A DNA stretch of 56,220 nucleotides from Promethearchaeota archaeon. GTDB lineage: Archaea; Asgardarchaeota; Lokiarchaeia; Sigyniarchaeales; SOKP01. The translations under genes were made by a program, and so were the position numbers. The notes under the pieces are model-generated. The model was given only the letters and a program-made list of their open reading frames with translations, did no database searches and was not told where the DNA came from. The stretch lies in assembly GCA_016840165.1 (NCBI GenBank), contig JAEOSU010000041.1, positions 1 through 56,220 on the forward strand, in the 5' to 3' direction. How positions within the stretch are numbered: position 1 is the first letter of the stretch; every line of letters starts with the position of its first letter. Shown in pieces: positions 43,209-51,963 of this stretch.

Positions 43209-43916
43209 ATGTCACTTATTACTTTAAAGAATGTAAGTAAAATCTATGGAGAAGAGCGAACCCAAATTAAAGCACTTAACAATGTAGATTTGGAAATCGA
43301 CCAACAAAAGATTGTAACGATTATGGGTCCTAGTGGAAGCGGGAAGAGTACCCTACTAAATATTCTTGGTGCTATGGATTCTCCGTCATCTGGTACGGTG
43401 ATAGTAAATAATTTAGCAATTGGAAATTTAGCGGAACGAAAATTATCTAGCTATCGAAAAAATACAGTTGGATTTATATTTCAAAGCTTTTATTTGCTAC
43501 CTAATCTCGATGTTATGGGAAATGTCCTAATTCCTTTGATTCCTTATGGAATAAAGGATAATGATCGTCAGCGTGCTCAAGAAATCTTGGATAAAGTAGG
43601 ATTGGGAGATAGAGGACATAGCAAGGTAGGCAAATTATCAGGTGGCGAATCACAGAGAGTTGCAATTGCTCGAGCCCTAATAAACAATCCTAAAATCATA
43701 TTAGCAGATGAACCAACGGGAAATTTGGACTCAGAGACAGGAAAATCAATAATTGAACTCTTGATCAAACTTGCTGAGGATGGGAAAACAATTATCATTG
43801 TCACCCACGATCCACGGATAGCTCAAGTCGTATCAGAGCATCCATTAGGCAAGAATATCTGGATAAAAGATGGTCAGTTGAGTGAAAAACCCACCTATGA
43901 TATGTATTGCTGGTAA
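43209..43916 (+). CDS. LolD/MacB-type ABC transporter ATPase
   Basis: In this 235-residue ATPase, Walker A is GPSGSGKST (residues 40-48). The Q-loop is FIFQSFYLLPNL, the signature LSGGESQRVAIARAL, Walker B ILADEPTGNLD and the switch His VTHD. The family is the MacB/LolD class that energises FtsX-like permeases. The AAGGAGG ribosome site overlaps the stop region of the permease gene. It is the second gene of a two-gene operon ending in a T-tract. Confidence 0.93.
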   Translation: MSLITLKNVSKIYGEERTQIKALNNVDLEIDQQKIVTIMGPSGSGKSTLLNILGAMDSPSSGTVIVNNLAIGNLAERKLSSYRKNTVGFIFQSFYLLPNLDVMGNVLIPLIPYGIKDNDRQRAQEILDKVGLGDRGHSKVGKLSGGESQRVAIARALINNPKIILADEPTGNLDSETGKSIIELLIKLAEDGKTIIIVTHDPRIAQVVSEHPLGKNIWIKDGQLSEKPTYDMYCW

Positions 43917-43950
43917 AAATTAAGTTTTAACAAAATTTTTTCTATAAATC

Positions 43951-44004
43951 TTTTTTTTAAAGATTCTAATTGATTCATTGAAATAAAAAAAGAGAAAAAA
44001 ATAA
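43951..44004. terminator. T-tracts between convergent genes
   Basis: Eight T at 43951-43958 would end the ABC transporter transcript. A-rich runs at about 43983-44004, read as T on the other strand, would serve the convergent gene at 44013. No stable stem is seen, as expected for archaeal terminators. Confidence 0.45.
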
Positions 44005-44012
44005 AATTTTAA

Positions 44013-45116
44013 TTATATGAGATGATGACTTTCGGCATCCACTTTAATGTGTCCGGTTACCGTGGATAATGTGAAAGTATATTTATATAGTGCTGAGTTA
44101 TAGTTGCTTGATGTAAGAATTCCATTAATTCTACTGAACTCTAAAGTATTGTAGTCGTAGTCAATAGCACCTGTGGTAAATGTGCTTGAAAATCTAGTGC
44201 CAATACTTGACATATCATTGACATATACGATATTAACCCACCCTGTGGTTATTAGAAAATTACACGTAACATTAGCGCCTAAGTCTTCATATTGGATGAT
44301 ATTGCCATTTATATCGCCAGTAGTAGTCTGTAAATTTATAGAACTGTCTTGTGTAAAACTAAGATTGTATGTATTATAGATAATAGCACCTGTAGTCACT
44401 ATTCCTACAAGGTCATGGCTTAAAACACAATTTTCAAGATAAAGGTTTAACTCCCCCGTGGTTACTCCAGAACTAAAACCATAAGTATAGATTGTGTTCT
44501 GACCTATAACACTAGCACTTCCAGTGATACTTTGAACACTCAATGTTCCTTGAAAATCCGTATTGGGTGAAGTATCCAACAGAACGCCTCCCGTGGTTAC
44601 TTGTAGCAGAGTATCATTCAAAATCACATCTTCTGGAACATTCATTTTTAAAGATCCGGTAATGGTATGTGCCTTAATATCATAGACAACATCTGTTCTT
44701 AAGGTAACTATGATATCGATATTGTAACTCTTAAACCAATGGGAGGGATCGAACCATGTTTCGGGTAACACATCCATCTCAAACGAAGTTGGAGTAGATA
44801 TATTATCCCACCATTCTGTGTAAGGATTAAAAAAATCCAAATAGGTTGTCTCGGTCATAAATAAGCCTGAAACTGCTATTGAGACCTCGATTTTCGCATA
44901 ATAAGGGGTGTCTGACGAATTATATTGAATTTGAACATCACCAATATCAACATTTACTAATAATTCTTCTATAGGAGCAGGAGAGCTTGGTTCATAATAG
45001 AAATTAAAAGATTCTTGAAACGAACCTGAGGTTGCAAATCCAGTTATGATGAATCCAAGGGTTCCGCCTACTAACAATGCGCCGATAAAAATCGCAATAA
45101 TAGCTACTTTTTTCAT
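44013..45116 (-). CDS. Secreted or membrane-anchored beta-repeat protein (DUF4097-like)
   Basis: The 367-residue protein has an N-terminal hydrophobic signal/anchor (residues 4-28, VAIIAIFIGALLVGG). An extracytoplasmic region follows, in which the unit VTTGxxxxxxxN recurs about every 20-25 residues (VTTGGVLLD, GVTTGELNL, VTTGAIIYN, TTTGDINGN, ITTGWVNIV, FTTGAIDYD). This is typical of a beta-solenoid adhesin-like domain of the DUF4097 kind. It converges with the ABC exporter, and no functional link is shown. It is probably exposed on the cell surface. Confidence 0.7.
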   Translation of the reverse strand: MKKVAIIAIFIGALLVGGTLGFIITGFATSGSFQESFNFYYEPSSPAPIEELLVNVDIGDVQIQYNSSDTPYYAKIEVSIAVSGLFMTETTYLDFFNPYTEWWDNISTPTSFEMDVLPETWFDPSHWFKSYNIDIIVTLRTDVVYDIKAHTITGSLKMNVPEDVILNDTLLQVTTGGVLLDTSPNTDFQGTLSVQSITGSASVIGQNTIYTYGFSSGVTTGELNLYLENCVLSHDLVGIVTTGAIIYNTYNLSFTQDSSINLQTTTGDINGNIIQYEDLGANVTCNFLITTGWVNIVYVNDMSSIGTRFSSTFTTGAIDYDYNTLEFSRINGILTSSNYNSALYKYTFTLSTVTGHIKVDAESHHLI

Positions 45117-45241
45117 TTAAAAATCACTCTTTTCATTTTTAATAATTTCCTTATTTATGATAGCAATTCATCTACAATATTTAAATCAAATTTAGACTGA
45201 TTTTTAACTTAAATTTAGTAAAAAATATTTTAATTCTACTT

Positions 45242-46144
45242 TTATAGGGATAGATTGAAGAACTTAACAGCATTCTTAACAGTTATTTCACTTACTTCTT
45301 TTTGAGAAATATTATGCGAGTAAGCAATTGCTGCTATGGAATATCTTACATTTGATGGAACATTTACCGGACCTCGTAAAAATGGATGTTGATAATAGCT
45401 GTCAGTTTCAGTGAGTAAATTTTTGAGTGGTACTTTTTCAGTATTTCTCCGCCATTTCTTATTACCATACGCAGAGCTTGGAACTGAAAACATAAAACCT
45501 TGTTTAGATAGTGGTAAGGAGTATTCTTCTGGTCCAGAAAAACAATGCCACATAACCATATTGGGACTAATATTAAATTCATTTAAGATGTTAAGAATTT
45601 CCTTTGTAGCCCCATCACCTTTATTATAGGGATGCTTTGGATTATTCTGATCCATTTCATGCTTAGCGGCGTTTCTTACATGCAAAACATATGGTTTTTT
45701 GTACTGTTTCGTTAATTCAAATATTTTTCTAAGTTCTGAGACTTGCTTCTCTCGTTTTTCAAGTGATTTCGCATGATGAAAATCTAGGCCAATCTCACCA
45801 AACGCTAAAACTTCTGCATAGCTTTCCTCGATAAATTTAGCCCATTTTTTCCATTCTCCATTATATTTATTCTTAGGGGTATAGGTGACTGTTTGAGGTG
45901 CCCATCCGCAAGTAAACCCATAATTATTTTTATCCTTTGAAAAATTTAACGTAATATTCAGAGTATGGTTATCAATAGTGCTTGCAATAAGATACTTTCC
46001 ACCCAATTCAAAAAATTCCTTGTATTGTTCCGTATCGGGAGGTAGTTTATCATTCTTCGTCGGTCTTGGAAATGGCAGATGACAATGAACGTCAATGAAT
46101 TCAAGATTTTCTTCTGGTTCTGGTATGGTTATTTTTTTTGTCAT
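45242..46144 (-). CDS. tatD: TatD-family metal-dependent hydrolase
   Basis: This 300-residue TIM-barrel hydrolase is related to TatD DNases. The metal-binding motifs appear in order: FIDVHCHLPF (HxH), FGEIGLDFHH (Glu), YVLHVRNA (His), MWHCFSGP (His) and LTETDSYY (Asp). All are intact, so an active divalent-metal phosphodiesterase/deoxyribonuclease is likely, but TatD substrates vary. The gene is monocistronic and leftward, with a divergent coiled-coil gene 127 bp to its right. Confidence 0.88.
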   Translation of the reverse strand: MTKKITIPEPEENLEFIDVHCHLPFPRPTKNDKLPPDTEQYKEFFELGGKYLIASTIDNHTLNITLNFSKDKNNYGFTCGWAPQTVTYTPKNKYNGEWKKWAKFIEESYAEVLAFGEIGLDFHHAKSLEKREKQVSELRKIFELTKQYKKPYVLHVRNAAKHEMDQNNPKHPYNKGDGATKEILNILNEFNISPNMVMWHCFSGPEEYSLPLSKQGFMFSVPSSAYGNKKWRRNTEKVPLKNLLTETDSYYQHPFLRGPVNVPSNVRYSIAAIAYSHNISQKEVSEITVKNAVKFFNLSL

Positions 46145-46240
46145 GACTATATTCTAAGATTGGTTAAGTTTCTTTTATTAAGAAATTATTTGGAAAATTT
46201 AACTTTAAGCTTAATAGAACAGATTTGATTTAAATAAATT

Positions 46241-46249
46241 TTTATATAA
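46241..46249 (+). promoter_or_regulatory. TATA box of coiled-coil gene
   Basis: TTTATATAA is centred about 27 nt upstream of the ATG at 46272, in the position expected for a leaderless archaeal mRNA. Confidence 0.45.
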
Positions 46250-46271
46250 TTTCTATTAATAGAAGTTTATA

Positions 46272-46682
46272 ATGATTGATCAAATTAAATCGCTATTAAA
46301 AGAATTAGAAAGTCGTAGAAATGAAGTTCAACCAAAAATCGATAATATTGAGACCAAGCGGCAAGAGGAACTTGCTGAGGTTAACAAGAAATATGATCAT
46401 TTAGTTGATGAGGTAAGACATGAAGTTAAACATTTAGAAGAAAACGTTATGAACAAAATGATCGATATTTTTGAGGAGGTTATAATGAATGAATTTGATG
46501 CAAAAAGAAGTACAAGTGATTATATACTAACAGACAATATTAAAGATTTTAGGGATGAAATATCTGATATTGATATGTTTCCAAAAGAATTAGTTGAGCG
46601 TTTGGATAAAGCTATAAATGGTGATCCAATAGAAAAAATAGCGTATGATCTTGAGAAAATAAAGAATAAATATAAAGTCTAA
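46272..46682 (+). CDS. Coiled-coil protein
   Basis: The 136-residue protein is almost wholly alpha-helical, with heptad-like Leu/Ile/Val spacing in roughly residues 1-75 (QIKSLLKELESRRNEV, VRHEVKHLEENV). A more compact second half lacks long heptads. It has no membrane helix and no cysteine. The protein at 47064 is also a coiled coil but shows no clear alignment. Function is unknown; a structural or chromatin-like role is only a guess. Confidence 0.65.
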   Translation: MIDQIKSLLKELESRRNEVQPKIDNIETKRQEELAEVNKKYDHLVDEVRHEVKHLEENVMNKMIDIFEEVIMNEFDAKRSTSDYILTDNIKDFRDEISDIDMFPKELVERLDKAINGDPIEKIAYDLEKIKNKYKV

Positions 46683-46861
46683 TTTTGAATGGAAATGCGT
46701 TTAAATTGAAGAATAATTTATATCCTATTTTTGTATGTTTTATATTTTCAATAATTTCTTTTTCTTACATAGAATAATTGAGAGTAATATCGCGATATTA
46801 GAATCTTACTTATCAGTTATTTTCTCTTTAATGATTAATCAATGATATGGGTTTTCTAATC

Positions 46862-47005
46862 ATGGAACTAATAGAGGAAGAGATTGAGATATATAATTCA
46901 AAAATGCGATTATTAAGCTGGTTATATGACGAGATTAAGATTCAAAAAGATTTCTCCAAGGATGTTCTTAATGAAAAAGGACAAAAGCTTCCACTCAATC
47001 TATAA
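46862..47005 (+). CDS. Small hypothetical protein (47 residues)
   Basis: A short open frame reads MELIEEEIEIYNSKMRLL, then SWLYDEIKIQKDFSKDV and ends KGQKLPLNL. An in-frame ATG at 46847 would add five residues. The sequence is amphipathic and helical, with coding-like composition. No ribosome site is evident. It fills the gap between two coiled-coil genes; expression is uncertain. Confidence 0.35.
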   Translation: MELIEEEIEIYNSKMRLLSWLYDEIKIQKDFSKDVLNEKGQKLPLNL

Positions 47006-47063
47006 AATTTTATTATTAAAAAAGAATAGAAATAAAAAAATAAGAAATACTATAACTGTGATT

Positions 47064-47483
47064 CTACTCGGTTATCTTTTGTTTTAATTTTTCATCCATG
47101 ATTTTTTCTAATTGCTTCTCTAACTTTTTAATGTCTTTGTCTAGTGCCTTTATTTTTGTCTTTTTTTCTTTATCAATACTGATTAGAAGGTCTTTTAAAT
47201 CTTTATCTTTACCCTTCATGTATTTATCAAATTGGATTTTTAAAGATTTTACTTCTACTGTGAGTTTATCTCTTTTCTTTACCCATTTATCTGCTTCTTC
47301 TACTGCTTCTTTTAATTCAATTTCTGCTGCATCTAATCGTGTTTTTGTTTCGTTAATTTTATTATCCCAAACACCCTCAATCTTTTTTTCTGCTCCAGCT
47401 TCCTTTTTCGCAGCATCCTCTTCAATTCGGGTGATATCATCTTTTCTATCACTTATTTCTGTTCGAATTTCTTCTTCAGACAT
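47064..47483 (-). CDS. Long coiled-coil protein
   Basis: From ATG 47483 (MSEEEIRTEISDRKDD) the protein has 139 residues and is predicted to be one continuous charged alpha-helix: heptads and Lys/Glu pairs fill it (EAVEEADKWVKKRDKL, IKKLEKQLEKIMDEKL). An upstream TTG/ATG-like start at 47558 would add 25 residues of poor coding quality, and AAAGGAACTG lies before 47483. It contains no Cys, Trp-rich or enzymatic motif. Function is unknown. Confidence 0.65.
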   Translation of the reverse strand: MSEEEIRTEISDRKDDITRIEEDAAKKEAGAEKKIEGVWDNKINETKTRLDAAEIELKEAVEEADKWVKKRDKLTVEVKSLKIQFDKYMKGKDKDLKDLLISIDKEKKTKIKALDKDIKKLEKQLEKIMDEKLKQKITE

Positions 47484-47627
47484 ATACAGTTCCTTTTTTA
47501 TTTTACTTATTCTATTAGGCTTTGTTATGTTTATTGTGTTAAAAATTTTGTTTCTCAAATTTAAAAAGTGATTAACTATAAATTGTTTAAAATTTAAATC
47601 TTAATCTATTAAGAAAATAATTGTAAA

Positions 47628-49010
47628 ATGGATTTTTCTATGAGTAAAGAAACGATTTTAAGTGATTTAGAAGAGATTGTCGGTAAGGATTTTGCCTCAA
47701 ACAAAAAGGAGGATTTATTCATCTATTCCTTGGATCCGGGAGCATCTCTTCCAAGAGAGGTGGATTATGTTGTTATGCCTAATTCTGTTGAAGAAGTACA
47801 GAAAATAGTAAAACTTGCGAATAAAGAAAGAATTCCCATAGTTCCTATGGGAGGGGGTTTAACCTTGAGTGGATTGGTGATACCAGTAAAGGGAGGGATA
47901 GTGTTGGATATGAAAAGGATGGATAGGATAGTCGAAATCAACGAATATAGTAAATATGCACTTATAGAATCCGGAGTTACCACGGGTCAATTACTTGCTT
48001 ATTTAAATGAGAATTATCCCGATCTGCAACCACCAGTCCCCGATGCACCTGCTGCTGCCACTGTTGCTGGAAATGTGTTAATTCATGGATCAGGATATTT
48101 ATCACAGAAATATGGTGATCATGGATCAATGATAAATGGATTAGAGGTAGTTCTACCCAATGGAGATATTTGTAAAGTGGGCTCTTGTTCCCTCTCTAAA
48201 TATTGGTTTACGAGAGGTCCAATTCCTGACCTAATTGGATTATTTACTAGTTCTTTTGGGACTTTAGGAATTGTAACAAAACTTTCCGTTAAATTATTTT
48301 ATAAACCCAAATTCAGAGAAGTTGTATTTGGATTGGCAACCGATTTTGATGATCTTCCTAATATTTTGTCAAAAGTCATCGAATCAGGTTTAGCAGAGGA
48401 TGTGTTACTTGGAATGCAGGACAAACCCGATTGGATGAAGGGCTATATTTTTGTCATAGTATATGTTACCGGGGAATCACAAGATGAAATAGATACTAAT
48501 ACTAAAGTACTAAAAAAGATTTATCGTAAAACGAACGCAAGATATATGAAAACACCTCCCAGAATACGAGAAATTTATATGGAGAAACCGATTTTTGCCG
48601 CAACTGCCGCAGATTTTAGAAAAGGAGGCGGTTTTGAGTACGTTGGAGCTTTTATACCTTTAGAGAACATACCTGAAGCATATAAAGGAGGAGTGGAAAT
48701 CTCTAAAAGGCATGGTATTATTCCAACGATTGGATCACGTCTTATCGGGCAAACTCATACTGTTATGGTTTTTTTCTCATATTCTTTCAATCGAGCCGAT
48801 CCTGAGGACATGAAGAATGCGAGAGACGCTCTTCATGAAACAAATATTTTAGCGCTAGAATTGGGAGGAATTCCATGGAAGGCAGAAATAGCTGGTCAAA
48901 AGCTTATCCTTGAAAAAATGGACCCTAATTTTAAAAAGTTATTTAAAACCATACGCGATATATTGGATCCTAATCATATTATGAATCCAGGAAATTGGGA
49001 GGTAGAATAA
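47628..49010 (+). CDS. FAD-linked 2-hydroxyacid oxidase/dehydrogenase (GlcD-like), copy 2
   Basis: This 460-residue paralogue of the flavoprotein at 36912 has the same FAD core, IPIVPMGGGLTLSGL, IPVKGGIVLDMKR and YALIESGVTTGQL, and the ending DPNHIMNPGNW. The substrate-binding half is quite different in sequence from copy 1, so the two likely oxidise different hydroxyacids. The iron-sulfur partner starts 3 bp after this stop. The start may be ATG 47628 or ATG 47640. This pair sits closer to the 2-hydroxyacyl-CoA dehydratase genes than copy 1. Confidence 0.87.
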   Translation: MDFSMSKETILSDLEEIVGKDFASNKKEDLFIYSLDPGASLPREVDYVVMPNSVEEVQKIVKLANKERIPIVPMGGGLTLSGLVIPVKGGIVLDMKRMDRIVEINEYSKYALIESGVTTGQLLAYLNENYPDLQPPVPDAPAAATVAGNVLIHGSGYLSQKYGDHGSMINGLEVVLPNGDICKVGSCSLSKYWFTRGPIPDLIGLFTSSFGTLGIVTKLSVKLFYKPKFREVVFGLATDFDDLPNILSKVIESGLAEDVLLGMQDKPDWMKGYIFVIVYVTGESQDEIDTNTKVLKKIYRKTNARYMKTPPRIREIYMEKPIFAATAADFRKGGGFEYVGAFIPLENIPEAYKGGVEISKRHGIIPTIGSRLIGQTHTVMVFFSYSFNRADPEDMKNARDALHETNILALELGGIPWKAEIAGQKLILEKMDPNFKKLFKTIRDILDPNHIMNPGNWEVE

Positions 49011-49013
49011 CTG

Positions 49014-50189
49014 ATGACTGTCCAGAATGAAAAAGATTGGAAGGATATTATCCATAGATGTTTCAGATGCGGTTATTGTAAGTTCACCTATGATTATTCC
49101 GATTTTAATTGTCCAAGTTATAAAAAATTTCGATTTGAAACGTATAGTACAGGAGGACGAATGTGGCTTACTTTTGGTGCTATTAATGGCGATATCGAGT
49201 GGAGTGAAGGTATTGCCAATGTGCTTTATGCCTGCCCCACCTGTGGTAATTGTATGGAGAACTGTCGATTTGAAAAATTCAACTTTATGCTTGTTGATTT
49301 TATAGAAGCTGCTCGAGCAGAAGCAAATAAGAACGGTTTTTGTCCTGAGAATCAAAAATTCCTATTGGGACGTACCACGAATAAATCCTATTTTAATCCA
49401 TATGCTGAGAAAAATTCTGATAATGAAGATCTTAAAATAAAACATGATCTGCCTGATGAAGCGGAATGGGTTTATTTTATTGGATGTACAAGTAATTATC
49501 GTCAGAAAGATCTGAGAGATGCCACTTTACGATTTCTGAAAAAGGCAGGAATCAATTTCACACTATATGATGAACATTGCTGTACCAGTCCATTAATAAG
49601 AACCGGTCAACTTTCTCCAGTAAATGATTTCATGAACTATAATATTCAAAAGATCAAAGCAGTGGGAGCTAAAAAAGTTATTACCTCATGTGCGGGATGC
49701 TATCGAACATTGAAGAATGATTTTGCCAAACATGGTGTAGATCATGATTTAGAGATTTATCATACTTCAGAATTGATATTACAACTTCTAAAGGAAGAGA
49801 AATTGAAATTTTCATCAGAATTTCATAAGAAAGTAACATATCATGACCCTTGTCATTTAGGAAGACACTCTGGTTTATATGAAGAACCAAGAGAAGTCTA
49901 TAAGCAAATACCTGGAATTGAATTTATTGAAATGAAACGAAATAGGGAAAATGCGTGGTGCTGCGGTGCAGGGGGAGGAGTAAAGATTGGATATCCTGAT
50001 TGGTCAATTGAAATCTCCAAAGAACGGTTAGAAGAAGCTAAAGAAACTGGCGCGACCATTGTATCATCCACATGTCCTTTCTGTCGAACTAATTTAAGTG
50101 ATGCTAATAAGGCATTCGATATGGGATTTGAAGTTTTAGATCTCGTAGAAATTATAGATCAACTAGAATATGAGGTAATAAAAGAATAA
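49014..50189 (+). CDS. HdrD/GlcF-like iron-sulfur (CCG-domain) protein, copy 2
   Basis: Partner of the flavoprotein directly upstream. [4Fe-4S] motifs CFRCGYC...NCP and CPTCGNCMENC appear in the N-terminal 90 residues, then two CCG domains (GCTSNYRQK, HCCTSP, SCAGCYR; DPCHLGRH, WCCGAGGGV, STCPFCRT). The central and C-terminal halves match copy 1 (38387) nearly residue for residue, while the N-terminal thirds differ more. It passes electrons to an unknown acceptor such as a ferredoxin, menaquinone or HdrA. The next gene converges with a 10-bp gap. Confidence 0.88.
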   Translation: MTVQNEKDWKDIIHRCFRCGYCKFTYDYSDFNCPSYKKFRFETYSTGGRMWLTFGAINGDIEWSEGIANVLYACPTCGNCMENCRFEKFNFMLVDFIEAARAEANKNGFCPENQKFLLGRTTNKSYFNPYAEKNSDNEDLKIKHDLPDEAEWVYFIGCTSNYRQKDLRDATLRFLKKAGINFTLYDEHCCTSPLIRTGQLSPVNDFMNYNIQKIKAVGAKKVITSCAGCYRTLKNDFAKHGVDHDLEIYHTSELILQLLKEEKLKFSSEFHKKVTYHDPCHLGRHSGLYEEPREVYKQIPGIEFIEMKRNRENAWCCGAGGGVKIGYPDWSIEISKERLEEAKETGATIVSSTCPFCRTNLSDANKAFDMGFEVLDLVEIIDQLEYEVIKE

Positions 50190-50199
50190 AAAAAAGAAA

Positions 50200-51222
50200 T
50201 TAATAATCTAGCTGTTCTCCAAGAGCCATTCGACAAAGATCACTTAACAAATAATTTTTTAATCCTTTTCTCTCTACTCTTGAACCCATGGTTTCCCAAC
50301 AAAATGGACAATTATAAAAACATATTTCAGCACCATGGTCAATCATATCCTGAATATTTTTGTCTTGAACTTTTCTCATCTCTTTGGATCGGCTAAAAGC
50401 TGAGAGAATCCCAGCACAACATAAGGCATTTTCCCGATCGTATTTCCTTTCTACTCGTTCAACCCCAATTAACTCACAAATTTTATCAATCCACTCATCT
50501 ATTTCCGGGCTAAATCGATTGGAGCAAGGTCGTTGATATGCTACTTTTTTATTGAGTTTTTGAATCTCCGATTCATGTTCTTTCAAGTAATTATAGAGAT
50601 ATTCAAATAAATGTATAGCTTTAAAATCTGGAGGGAGTTCAATATTATTGCGGGGACAATATGAATTATAGAATCCATAACATTCATCATGGAAACAAAT
50701 CATTTCTTTTATTCCTTGTTGTTTTATTGCATCAATGATAATTGGTGCTCGTTCCATTATTACTGAATCTCTAGCATAATGATGGTAGACTAAGTTACAG
50801 AAATAATTGAGTCCAGCGACATATTGTAAATTCTCGAATATAGGTCCTTGCATATTTCTAGCATGAGATTTAGGAAAAGCACATTTATTTAACACCGGTT
50901 TGTTGGGATCGATTTCTTTAAGGCGCAACTCATCATAAGGTTTGTATCTTCTCACTATAGCTTCTACACCAGCAGGGTTGGCAGGTAAAGAGTTATATTT
51001 TTCTTGAAGTCCTGTAATTAAATCAAATGGATGAGAATCATAAGGACAATATTCATCACATGCAAAACATGTGATACATTCGCTTAGGACTCTTGACTCC
51101 TTTTCCTCAATCATTTTAGCTATTTCTAATCTTGCTTGCTCCGTATTTTCAAAATCAATCCATTGACACCTGGATAAGCAATCTACATTTTTACATTCTA
51201 CACAATGCGATTTATCAAACAT
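50200..51222 (-). CDS. Iron-sulfur protein with CCG domain (HdrD-like)
   Basis: This 340-residue electron-transfer protein has an N-terminal Cys-rich segment (CVECKNVDCLSRC) followed by the [4Fe-4S] motif CITCFACDEYCP. A degenerate first domain follows (CFHDECYGFY). A proper CCG domain closes the protein, with PCSNRF, ALCCAGI and YNCPFCWE. It is related to HdrB/HdrD-type subunits, but clearly distinct from the two GlcF-like proteins. It is leftward and shares orientation with the DUF6125-like gene, BspA-like gene and hydroxyacyl-CoA dehydratase genes to its right. Confidence 0.8.
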   Translation of the reverse strand: MFDKSHCVECKNVDCLSRCQWIDFENTEQARLEIAKMIEEKESRVLSECITCFACDEYCPYDSHPFDLITGLQEKYNSLPANPAGVEAIVRRYKPYDELRLKEIDPNKPVLNKCAFPKSHARNMQGPIFENLQYVAGLNYFCNLVYHHYARDSVIMERAPIIIDAIKQQGIKEMICFHDECYGFYNSYCPRNNIELPPDFKAIHLFEYLYNYLKEHESEIQKLNKKVAYQRPCSNRFSPEIDEWIDKICELIGVERVERKYDRENALCCAGILSAFSRSKEMRKVQDKNIQDMIDHGAEICFYNCPFCWETMGSRVERKGLKNYLLSDLCRMALGEQLDY

Positions 51223-51313
51223 TATTTTTTCAATTTTAATTGTGTCATTTATGAATAATTATCAAAAATGAGAAATAAGTAATAAATCAAATGATTTAGT
51301 AGTAAGATACTCA

Positions 51314-51775
51314 TTAATCCTCTAAAATAAACTCCCAAGCACAATAATATTCTTTAGGATGAGAATCAGGAGGACAACAAATACAATTGGTTTTGATACG
51401 AGGATCAATGGTTTTCGCAAAATCGCCATATTCTATAACACCTACAGGTTTACAGGGAAAATCAGGAAGATTTCTAGTATTACGAGCATATTGAACCCGA
51501 CAATTATTCATGCGGAATACACATCGCTTCTCGGAAATCTCTACGATTTCTTGAACATTAATATTGGCATATACGCGATATTTTAGCGCTTTTACCAAGG
51601 CAGGAATACCTCCATGTTCGGGGATATTAAATCGCTTCATAATACGTTTCGCTTCAATTATGGTAAATCTTTTCCATTGGTCTACGTCTAATTCTATTGC
51701 CTTTTCTAATCCATATTCTTTCTCGACTGTCTGGAACCAGGTTATGGTTTTAAAGGTATCTTTAATAATTTCCAT
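51314..51775 (-). CDS. DUF6125-like protein, probably frameshifted at its 5' end
   Basis: From ATG 51775 the protein has 153 residues and resembles, from memory, DUF6125-family proteins: ITWFQTVEKEYGLEKAIELD then RFTIIEAKRIM, and a C-terminal Cys set (NNCRVQYAR, FPCKP, NCICCPPDSH, YYCAW). In that family such a core is usually preceded by an N-terminal helix and a Trp-Leu-Ala-x-Asp-Gly motif. Exactly that is found in another frame just upstream (51762-51857), so the gene looks interrupted by one frameshift. The protein may bind iron-sulfur or metal. Function unknown. Confidence 0.65.
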   Translation of the reverse strand: MEIIKDTFKTITWFQTVEKEYGLEKAIELDVDQWKRFTIIEAKRIMKRFNIPEHGGIPALVKALKYRVYANINVQEIVEISEKRCVFRMNNCRVQYARNTRNLPDFPCKPVGVIEYGDFAKTIDPRIKTNCICCPPDSHPKEYYCAWEFILED

Positions 51776-51857
51776 CTATTGCCAGCCAGTTTTTAGAAAG
51801 ATCTTCAATATAATCGAGCAATTCCTCTTTCGTTAGTCCAACTAAATCTTCTCTCAT
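51762..51857 (-). pseudogene. Out-of-frame 5' piece of the DUF6125-like gene
   Basis: A 31-codon frame from ATG 51857 reads MREDLVGLTKEELLDYIEDL, SKNWLAIDG, and stops at TAA. This is the N-terminus expected for the adjacent gene but in a different frame (82 nt from the next ATG, not a multiple of three). The switch must occur near 51762-51780. A sequence error, a true mutation or programmed frameshifting would all fit. Confidence 0.5.
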
Positions 51858-51963
51858 ATACTTATATCCTATTATTTGATAGATTAGAAAATATACTACA
51901 GCAAAAAAAGATTTTATATTTTGAATATATAAAAATTAAAGAAAAAAAAGAAGCTTTGATTTA

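Noticed and set aside
47098..47571. 157-codon plus-strand frame, Ser/Phe-rich
   Set aside because: Antisense of the coiled-coil gene; Lys/Glu codons read backwards give Phe/Leu/Ser.
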